From Eledone cirrhosa (taxonomy: Eukaryota > Mollusca > Cephalopoda > Octopoda > Eledonidae), in assembly GCA_964016885.1 (NCBI GenBank), contig OZ024743.1, positions 20,809,795-20,873,794 on the forward strand: a DNA stretch of 64,000 bases. Reading direction: 5' to 3'. The position numbers and the translations under genes were made by a program. This document shows positions 48,766 through 56,644 of this stretch, piece by piece. The first letter of the stretch is position 1, and every line of letters starts with the position of its first letter. The notes under the pieces were generated by a model. That model was not told where the DNA came from and ran no database searches. It saw nothing but the letters and a program-made list of their open reading frames with translations.

Positions 48766-48824
48766 CAAACTGATGATACTAATCTGTAAGGAACTGCAAC
48801 TCATTTTTCTTATTTTTTTTTTAC

Positions 48825-49020
48825 TACATAATGATTTCTGATTTAGCCACAGGGCCAGCAATTTATAGGAAGGAGAAAGTCGACTATATAAACTCCAGTT
48901 TTTGACTGGTACTATTTTTTATGGAACCTGGAAGGGTGAAAAGCAAAGTTTGCCACAGCAGGATTTTAAATCAAAATGTAAAAAGCTGGAACAAATGTCA
49001 CAATGCATTCTGCCATTCCA
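48825..49020 (-). mobile_element. Old SINE-A long variant (minus)
   Basis: 'gatttctgatttagccacag', 'ggccagcaatttataggaag', 'gagaaagtcgactatataaa', 'tgactggtactattttttat' and 'gcaaagtttgccacagcagg'. It is the long layout with the extra middle block; decayed. Confidence 0.65.
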
Positions 49021-49160
49021 CCATCCTTTTCTTGCTTAATAATACATATATTTACATATACATATATGTATGTTTTATACTAAAATTTTCAGACTTGCTA
49101 GGGTAATATTGGGTTTGGGGTTGAAGGTGTATTGCTAATATTGCTATTTCTACTGTTAAC

Positions 49161-49425
49161 TATTCAAGTACAGCTGTGGCAAGGTTACTGTTCCTTCTTT
49201 TAACTATTCAAGTACAGCTGTAGTGATGTTGCTCTTCCTTCTTTTAACTATTCAAGTACAGCTGTAGTGATGTTGCTCTTCCTACTGTTATCTATTCAAG
49301 TACAGCTGTAGTGATGTTGCTCTTCCTACTGTTATCTATTCAAGTACAGCTGTAGTGATGTTGCTCTTCCTACTGTTATCTATTCAAATACAACTGTGGC
49401 AAGGTTATTCTCCCTTCTGCTAACC
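49161..49425 (+). repeat. Six tandem copies of a 44-bp unit
   Basis: Units begin 'tattcaagtacagctgt' at 49161, 49205, 49249, 49293, 49337 and 49381, an exact 44-bp period. The middle units are nearly identical; the first and last are more diverged ('gtggcaagg' in place of 'gtagtgatg'). There are no spacers and no open frame through it. An ordinary minisatellite. Confidence 0.9.
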
Positions 49426-50430
49426 ATTCTTTATTTGTTAAACGTTATTTATTTTTGTTTTTGTCAGTCAAGAGTGTGAAAAATATATAGCATATACAAG
49501 GGCAAAACACAATAGCTATAGTAAGGAATCTATGAGCTAGTTGTGAGTAGTCAAGCCTCTTAACATCACTGTAATTATGCTGAATACGTATGTGTGTGAG
49601 TAATAGAATGCACCTGTTTCATTTGATGTATGTTCTCACTTTGAACCATTTCAAATGTGTCACTTCTTATAAATTTTGCCTCACAGTGTTCTGTAATATT
49701 TGTACTAAATCTGTAACCTGCATAAAGTAAAAATCTACAAAAGAAAGAGTAGGTTTCTTCTTCAGGTCCTGAGGAAAGTCTATCCTTAAAGAGCTGTTAA
49801 CTTTCTTGATAATGAGAAAATGCTGAAGACCGAAGTATTAGTTACATATTAGGGGGTTGTACTTAGAATATAAAGATACATATCAAACTACATTCCACAA
49901 AATTCCATCTAGTTGATAGACACTAAATTTCACCTGCAATTTATTATGCCTTATGTATTATGCCTTTTTTTTTCTAAGATTTCTCACCTGCTTAAGCTTC
50001 TCTGAACTTACTAATTATATACAATACCAACCTAAGAACATTTCCAATTCCTCTCCCTCGACCCTGTAATAAATTCTATATACCTTATTTTATCTCTTAA
50101 CTCTGTCCCAAGAGAACTCAGCATGAATAGCAAGTCCATTATTATTGATTTCTTCCTGTATAAACAACAGGCAAACTGTGTTGGAAAGCAGTAAAATCAA
50201 TAACATTTATCTCAGTGTATTGCTGGTAGCTATTATAGTAACCACAGAGAGATGAAACTCATACTCAAACCCAGTGGATTTGGTAATTCTCCATCATTCA
50301 AAATTAATGAATATATTTCAATAATCTATCTTTGCAAACTATTAAAGTGAATAAAACCTGTGTTGCCTATTCAATGATACAATGTTTTTTTTTATTTAAA
50401 ACTTTTCTCATGTGTGTGTTTGTGTAAATA
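49426..50430. other. No gene recognised
   Basis: AT-rich sequence without supported features. Confidence 0.45.
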
Positions 50431-50737
50431 TCATCATCATCATCATCATCATCACCGTTTTACGTCCGTTCTTCCACGCTAGCATGGGTTAGACGGGTTG
50501 TCCTGTTGTGTGTAGTGTCTGGTCGGCTGACCATGCCTTGCTCATACAGGAACTGATCTGGCTTGATTTCTACAGCTGGATGCCCTTCCTAACACCAACC
50601 TCATTTACAGTGAGTGCTGGGTGCTTTTTCGTGGCGCCTACACGTCCGCTTTACAGTGTGGGCTGGGTGCTTTTTTGCCGTGGCACCTCCACGACCACCT
50701 TGCGGTGGGGTGTGTGGGGGCATATTGTTTATATGCT

Positions 50738-51187
50738 TCAGCATGTACCCATGGGAGGTCGGGTACTCTGTATTACTGCGTGACGCCAGAAGTCACGGTC
50801 GTGTGTCATTGTCTTTGAGAGGTGTAATTGGGTAAGGTCGGCTTTTATCACCTCATCCCAGGTCATCTTGGGTCTCCCCACTCCGCGGTTTCCATCAACT
50901 TCTAGTGCTCTGCACCTTTTTATGCAGCTGTCATCCTTCATACGCATCACATGTCCATACCAGCACAACCGCCTCTCCTGCACACAGCATTTGATTCCTC
51001 TTATGCTCAGTCTCTCTCTCAATTCATTTATGCTTTGTCGTTCACGTATATTACTGTTACACATCCATCGGAGCATGCAGGCTTCGTTTCTCTCTAATCT
51101 ACGTAAGTCTTCCACCTTCAGCGCCCAGGTCTTACTACCATGCAACATCGCTGTTCGGATACACGCATCATACAGTCTGCCTTTCAT
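50738..51187 (-). pseudogene. LINE-A copy 1: C-terminal region
   Basis: 149 residues from 'MKGRLYDACIRTAMLHGSKT' to 'PPMGTC'. It contains 'RRLERNEACMLRWMCNSNIR', 'RLCWYGHVMRMKD' and 'GRPKMTWDEV'. This is the conserved C-terminal region after the RT; its role in the family is not well defined. The start is internal: sequence upstream to about 51540 is open in this frame and encodes the finger. Confidence 0.88.
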
Positions 51188-51504
51188 TCTGAGGGAGAAG
51201 CCTTTTGCAGCTAGCAGTGGTAGTAGTTCCCTAAACTTCTTCCATCCCGTTCTTACCCTAGTTATTGTACTTTCTGAGCACCCACCTCCGTTGCTAATTC
51301 GGTCACCTAGGTAGCAGAAGCTGTCTACTGTTTCTACAGGGCCCTCCCAGAGATTGGTGGTACTTGTTTCCTGTGGCTGTTTGCTTGCTGTTTCAGCACA
51401 GCTGCTGCATGTGAATCCTACATTCTTAATTAAGCTTCCTGAGATCCCGCTACATCTCTTGTGTACCCATTGTTTGCATTTGGGGCAGAGAATGGAGTTC
51501 CTAC

Positions 51505-52152
51505 CTACACCTTTCCTACATACTGAGCAAGGCCATTTCCCTGAGGGATCTGGGTTCTGTTTTCTCGTCTACTTACAAGGACCTTAGTCTTTGTCATGTT
51601 GACTTTGAGACCCTTTCTCTCTAGTCCCTGCTTCCAGGTTTGGAATTTATTCTCTAGTTCTATCATAGATTCAGCTATGAGTGCGAGGTCATCAGCATAC
51701 AGGAGTTCCCATGGGCATCCGGTCTTAAATTCCTCCGTTATTGCCTGCAGGACTATGATGAACAGGAGAGGGCTAAGAACAGAGCCCTGGTGGACCCCAA
51801 CCTGTACGCTAAATTCCTCGCTATACTCATTGCTAATCCTAACTTTGCTGACTGCTCCCCTATACATGGCTTGTACCGCTTTCACAAACCATTCATCTAC
51901 TCCTAGTTTTCTAAGAGCCCACCAGATTACAGCACGTGGAACTCTGTCAAAGGCTTTCTCAAGGTCGACAAATGCCAAGTAGAGTGGCTTACTTTTAGCT
52001 AGGTACTTTTCCTGTAATTGCCTCACAAGGAAGAGGGCATCAGTGGTGCCTCTTCCTGGTACAAACCCAAATTGCTTCTCGTCTATATTCACCCGGTCCC
52101 TAATCAGCTGTGCTATAACTCTTTCTGTTACTTTCATGACCTGGTCCATCAA
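51505..52152 (-). pseudogene. LINE-A copy 1: reverse transcriptase core
   Basis: A 215-residue piece: 'KQFGFVPGRGTTDALFLVRQ', 'YLAFVDLEKAFDRVPR' (first catalytic Asp), 'GVHQGSVLSPLLF' and 'LLYADDLALIAES' (catalytic YADD intact). It runs out of frame at about 51555 because one G of a 4-G run present in the 61-kb copy is missing. The zinc-finger segment therefore continues in another frame. Confidence 0.9.
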
Positions 52153-52162
52153 CTTTATACCT

Positions 52163-53713
52163 CTAGTTTCCTCTATCTAGTGCGTCGCCTTTGCCTTTGT
52201 AGCAGTTGACAATGATGCTACTGCACCAATCTTTTGGTATGGCCCCTTCTAGTATTACCTGGTTAACGATACGTGTGGTTATAGTGTGACCTACAGACCC
52301 AGATGCCTTCAGCATCTCGGCAGCTATACCCGATGGACCGGTTGCCTTCCCCATCTTCATATCTCTGATTGCCTTACTTACTACGCTGCCGCTGACTTGT
52401 ACTGCTGGTCCCTCTATAGGGTCTACTTGGGGTAGGGTCTCTTCTTCCCATGCATTCTCCTCATTTAGTAATCTATCATAATGACTCTTCCATGCATCTT
52501 TCTTCTCAGCACTTGTGAGGGCAAGCTCACCTTTATCATTCCGGATACACTTCTCTCCAATGACATCACAACTATCTCTGACACACTGCCTCGCAATCTT
52601 GAATACCTCCTGTTTCTGGTCCTCACGTTGTAAAACATGCTTGAATTTTCTATCCTCTGCTTCCCTCCTAGCTAAGTATACTTGTCGCCTAGCTTCCCTC
52701 TTGGTCTCTATGTAATGTACCCTGCTCCACCCGTTCTTCCATTCTTTCCATGCCTGTCTCTTGGCCTTGACTGCTTCATCTACCTTATTGTTCCACCACC
52801 ATGTCACTCTCCTCCTGCTTGAGGTCTTACTCCAGCCACAGACCTCGTCCATCGCCTCTAGTAAATTATTTTTTAGGAACTCCCAGTTCTCTTCTACATT
52901 AAATGTCTCTATCTGTTCTTCTTTACTGTCGTAGGCATTGAGTAAAATATCTTTAAATCTGTTACTGGTTGAGGGGACTTTCAGCTTCCAGATCTTTCTT
53001 CTCCAGGTTGGCCTCTGTTTCAGGGCTCGTCTAGTTCTGACCGTGAGGTCGCTGACAACTAAGCTATGTTGGGATGTACATTCCTCACTAGGGAAGGCTT
53101 TTGTGTTTACGACCGTCCATCTGTCACGTCCTCTGATGAGGATAAAATCTAACTGACTAGAGTGCTCCCCTGATCTATAGGTGATCAGGTGGTTGTCGGG
53201 TTTTTTAAAGTTTGTGTTACATATTGACATGTCATTGGCGTCGCAGAATTCTAGAAGTCTGAATCCTTCCTCATTCCTTGTGCCAACTCCATGGCCTCCA
53301 TGTACTCTATTGAAGCCGTCGCAGTGTTTACCTATGTGTCCGTTAAAATCTCCTGCGATGATTAGGAAGTCCTTGTCGTCTGTTAGAGCAGTAGTGTGTA
53401 TTAGGGACTCGTAAAACCTATCCTTAAGTTCGTCTGGCAGCCCCGATTGGGGTGCGTAAGCTGATATTATTGTGGTAATTGTCTTATTCAGGACTAGTCT
53501 GAGTTTAATGATTCTTGCATTTACCCTGTACACTGAGATTACTTTATCTACCCACTTGTCAGCTAATAGTATACCTACACCACCCACCCCATCGTCATTT
53601 CCCACCCAGAAAAATTTGTAGCACTGACTTTTTCCTACAAGGACTCTAGCAGACACTCCTCTCCATCTAGTCTCTTGCACACAGCATACATCAACTTCCT
53701 TTCGCTCTAGCAT
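52163..53713 (-). pseudogene. LINE-A copy 1: endonuclease and start of RT
   Basis: A 516-residue open stretch. Endonuclease motifs in order: 'VQETRW' (Glu), 'SAYAPQSG', 'AGDFNGH' (Asp/Asn), 'SGEHSSQLDFI' (Asp) and 'SQHSLVVSD' (His). After it comes a basic, coiled-coil-like linker ('REARRQVYLARREAEDRKFK') and the first RT block 'KATGPSGIAAEMLKASG', 'WCSSIIVNCYKGKGD'. It ends at about 52163 where a 2-base deletion ('ctctagtt' for 'ctctatagtt') shifts the frame. The true N-terminus is missing; the methionine at 53713 is internal in the longer relative. Confidence 0.9.
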
Positions 53714-53733
53714 TTCTACGATTTCTCCTGCTC

Positions 53734-53888
53734 ATATGTATGTACATATGCATACACACACATACATACATACATATGCATATATTAACATAAGTATATA
53801 AAAGCACAAGCATATATATTTTATTCTTAATCAAGAGAAAAGTTCTAAAAAATATTGCTTCATTAAATCAACAATCTATATATATATA
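53734..53888. repeat. CA/TA microsatellite-rich spacer
   Basis: 'catatgtatgtacatatgca', then CA and 'catacata' runs and a TA run at 53877-53888, between LINE-A copy 1 and the hairpin element. Confidence 0.7.
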
Positions 53889-54293
53889 GGAAAAAGTATG
53901 ACCTCGACGGCAGAGCTCAAGCCATTTCGACGGCTATTTCTGGACTCGGAAATAGCCGTCGAAACGGCTTGAGCTCTGCCGTTGGGGTTATATTTTTTCC
54001 TATTTCCCACTCTATTACCCTAAGTATTGAGTACTTTGGTGCGTTATGGTCCATCTGGTTCCTTAACACAATTCCTTTGTTATATATATATATATGTATA
54101 TATATATAACAAAGGAGTTGTGGTAAGGAACCAGATGGACCATAACGCACCAGAGTACTCAATACTTAGGGTAGTAGAGTGGGTAATAGGAAAAAGTATG
54201 ACCCCAACGGCAGAGCTCAAGCCATTTCGACAGCTGTTTCTGGACTGAAATAGCCGTCGAAACGGCTTGAGCTCTGCCGTCAGGATCATATTT

Positions 54294-54299
<6 letters not shown>
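53889..54299. repeat. Imperfect 410-bp palindrome made of hairpin units
   Basis: Two copies of a unit, head to head around a TA centre at about 54080-54108. Each unit has an arm ('taaggaaccagatggaccat', 'aacgcaccagagtact', 'gtagagtgggtaatagg') and a hairpin core ('cggcagagctcaagcc', 'atttcgacggctatttc' paired with 'gaaatagccgtcgaaac'). Inner arms differ at about four of 80 positions. TA runs flank both ends. Related single unit at 55612, half units at 17271 and 21776. Confidence 0.85.
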
Positions 54300-54344
<45 letters not shown>

Positions 54345-54713
54345 CATATGTATGTATATATATCATTAAAAGCACATGTGGGACATATAAAGGAAACAGA
54401 AAGCATGGAGGGACAAGCAGATGGACAATTCCCTTTCATCAGCTGTCTTTTGGGAATCATTATAGTTTCAGATGCTGCCAAACAGGATTTTTCACCACCA
54501 GCACATCAATATTGGCTAAAGAAAGATATCTTTTCAGAATGAAAACAACAGTGGAGGTTGGACAAAAAAACAAGGCAATATATCTACATACCAATATGGG
54601 ACAGGAATATTTAATGCAACACACAAATGTGGGTAGGTAACCATAATAGGAATAAAGAAATAATTACATGTTAATTTGAGCAATTGCCCTAAAACTAATT
54701 TTAATACATACTA
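54300..54713. other. TA microsatellite, then no recognised feature
   Basis: TA-rich microsatellite to about 54365. 54366-54713 is single-copy-looking sequence with no motif recognised. Confidence 0.5.
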
Positions 54714-54945
54714 TACGTGTAGGCGCCACGAAAAAGCACCCAGCACTCACTGTAAATGAGGTTGGTGTTAGGAAGGGCATCCAGCTGTAGAAATCAAGCC
54801 AAATCAGTTCCTGTATGAGCAAGGCATGGTCAGCCGACCAGACACTGCCCACAACAGGACAACCCGTCTAACCCATGCTAGCGTGGAAGAACGGACGTAA
54901 AACGGTGATGATGATGATGATGATGATGATGATGACTATTGGGTG
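54714..54945 (+). mobile_element. LINE-A 3' tail (plus), 5'-truncated
   Basis: 'ggcgccacgaaaaagcaccc', 'gttaggaagggcatccagct', 'ccagacactgcccacaacag', 'gctagcgtggaagaacggac' and then GAT repeats. This is the last 230 bp of the same subfamily as copies 1 and 3, in the opposite orientation, with few differences. A recent, severely 5'-truncated insertion. Confidence 0.88.
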
Positions 54946-55479
54946 AAATGAATTGACCAAGTCAGTGGTCAAATTACAAAAGAATGTGACAGAGGCTTGA
55001 TGGGATAGGAAATATCTTTAACAATCAACTCATTTTCATTTATTGTTTTCTCAATTCAAATAGTGAAAAAGATAGTTACCCAGTATATTTCAACATGATA
55101 TTGCAGGACAAATACCCTCTTTTCAATTGTGCATTGTGCATTTCCAATCTATCATTTATCTGAGTTTTTTTTTTATTTTCTGGTTGATAATAATGGTCAC
55201 ATTGATTCTTAAATTGCCTTCATTCATTTCCACCCCCTATATGGTTGACCTCGATGCCTTGGCTGCACCGATAGACATTCTTTACATGTGACCTTGTAAA
55301 CCACATATGCTCATATGCACACTTCTGCGCTGTTGGTGGGACAATTAGGAAGTGTTTACATATTGTTGTATGTAGATCAGTGTCTGTGGAGCAGATGGGG
55401 GTCTCGAGTGCACCAGCTGTATATTCAGGCCCTTATTATGGAAGGCTTGTCTGATGGCAGCTGTCATCTTCTCTTTGAA

Positions 55480-55509
<30 letters not shown>
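54946..55509. other. No gene recognised; (TG)n at the end
   Basis: Single-copy-looking sequence, ending in a TG run (about 55483-55510). A minus-strand open frame over the TG run is low complexity. Confidence 0.5.
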
Positions 55510-55510
<1 letters not shown>

Positions 55511-55600
55511 AAGGTATATGACTAAGTGGTTCGAATATTGGGCTTGCAATTGAGAAGGTGTGAATTTGATTCCTGGATGTGCTGATGTGTTACATATATA
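55510..55600 (+). mobile_element. SINE-B head only (truncated by TA/hairpin)
   Basis: 'aaggtatatgactaagtggt' (box A), 'ggcttgcaattgagaaggtg' and 'gaatttgattcctgga' (box B) with 'gtgctgatgtgtt' match the first 90 bp of SINE-B. The match stops at a TA run leading into the hairpin element, so the 3' two thirds are lost. Confidence 0.7.
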
Positions 55601-55611
55601 TATATATATAT

Positions 55612-55821
55612 ATAATGAAGGAGTTGTGGTAAGGAACCAGATGGACCATAACGCACCAGAGTACTTAATACTTAGGGTATTAGAGTGGGTAATAGGAAAA
55701 TATGGGAAAATGTATGACCCCAATGGCAGAGCTCAAGCCATTTCGACAGCTATTTCAGTCCAGAAATAGCCGTCAAAACGGCTTGAGCTCTGCCATTGAC
55801 GTCATACATTTTCCCATATAT
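55612..55821. repeat. Single hairpin-element unit
   Basis: One unit: the arm ('ggagttgtggtaaggaacca', 'agtacttaatacttagggta') then the hairpin core ('tggcagagctcaagccattt' to 'aaacggcttgagctctgcca') and 'gtcatacattttccc'. It lies between a TA run (55592-55612) and the GAT tail of LINE-A copy 2. The hairpin stem pairs about 45 bases on each side with few mismatches. Confidence 0.85.
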
Positions 55822-56206
55822 ATCATCATCATCATCATCATCATCATCAACGTTTAACGTCCATGTTCCACGCTTGCATGGGTTTGGACGGGGGTAGTCC
55901 CACTTGAGGCAAGAGTGATTGTCTTGCTCGCATAGGACTGTCTGGCAGGTTTTCTACAGTTGGATGCCCTTCCTAACACCAACCACATTTACAGTGTGGG
56001 TCTGGGAGGTTTTTACCGTGTTGCCTACACGGCCACATTACAGCGTGGACTGTGTGTTTTTTTGTCGTGACACCTACACGATCTCATTTGTTTCGGCCTG
56101 GCTGGCGCGGCACCAACATAACTTTACATAGAACGGGGTGGTGGTGGTGGGACGGGGTGTATTTTGTTAGAGATGCCTACTGGCTGGAGTAGGTTTTACT
56201 ATATAT

Positions 56207-56644
56207 TTAGGTAAGGCGGGTCTTCTCTGTTACTGAGTACCGCCAAAGGTCTCGGTCCAGTGACATTGTCTTGGAGAGGTGTAAGTGTGTGAGGTCGGAG
56301 TTTATCAGCTCGTCCCAGGTTTTTCTAGGTCTGCCTATTCCGTGGCTACCGTCTATCTTTATTGTCCTGCACTTTGTTATACAGCTATCGACTTTCATGC
56401 GCATCACGTGTCCATACCAACGTAGCCTTCTCTCGAGTAAACAACATCTGATCCCTCTTATCTCTAATTTTTTCCTTAGTTCGTTTATGCTTTGCCGTTC
56501 ACGTATATTACTGTCACACATCCAGCGGAGCATGCAAGCTTCGTTCCTCTCTAGTCTGCGTATATCCTCTGCACACAATGCCCAGGTCTCACTGCCATGC
56601 AACATTGCTGTTCGTATGCAGGCATCGTACAACCTGCCTTTCAT
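56207..56644 (-). pseudogene. LINE-A copy 2: C-terminus after the frameshift
   Basis: 145 codons continuing the protein in another frame: 'MKGRLYDACIRTAMLHGSET', 'RRLERNEACMLRWMCDSNIR', 'RLRWYGHVMRMKVDSCI' and 'GRPRKTWDEL', ending 'TEKTRLT'. It overlaps the end of the upstream piece. The methionine is internal and not a start. Apart from the single frameshift the copy reads cleanly. Confidence 0.88.

Larger units (their letters stand above)
50431..53733 (-). mobile_element. LINE-A copy 1 (RTE-like), 5'-truncated
   Basis: A non-LTR retrotransposon of about 3.3 kb on the minus strand, from the endonuclease (truncated near 53733, where CA/TA microsatellite begins) to a GAT-repeat 3' tail at 50431. 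The single long frame is broken into at least three pieces. It is nearly identical to the copy at 61220-64000 and less similar to the one at 55822. The family encodes an APE-type endonuclease and reverse transcriptase that nick target DNA and copy the RNA in place. Confidence 0.93.

Noticed and set aside
49161..49425. CRISPR-like array
   Set aside because: The 44-bp units are directly adjacent with no unique spacers, and the context is an animal genome.
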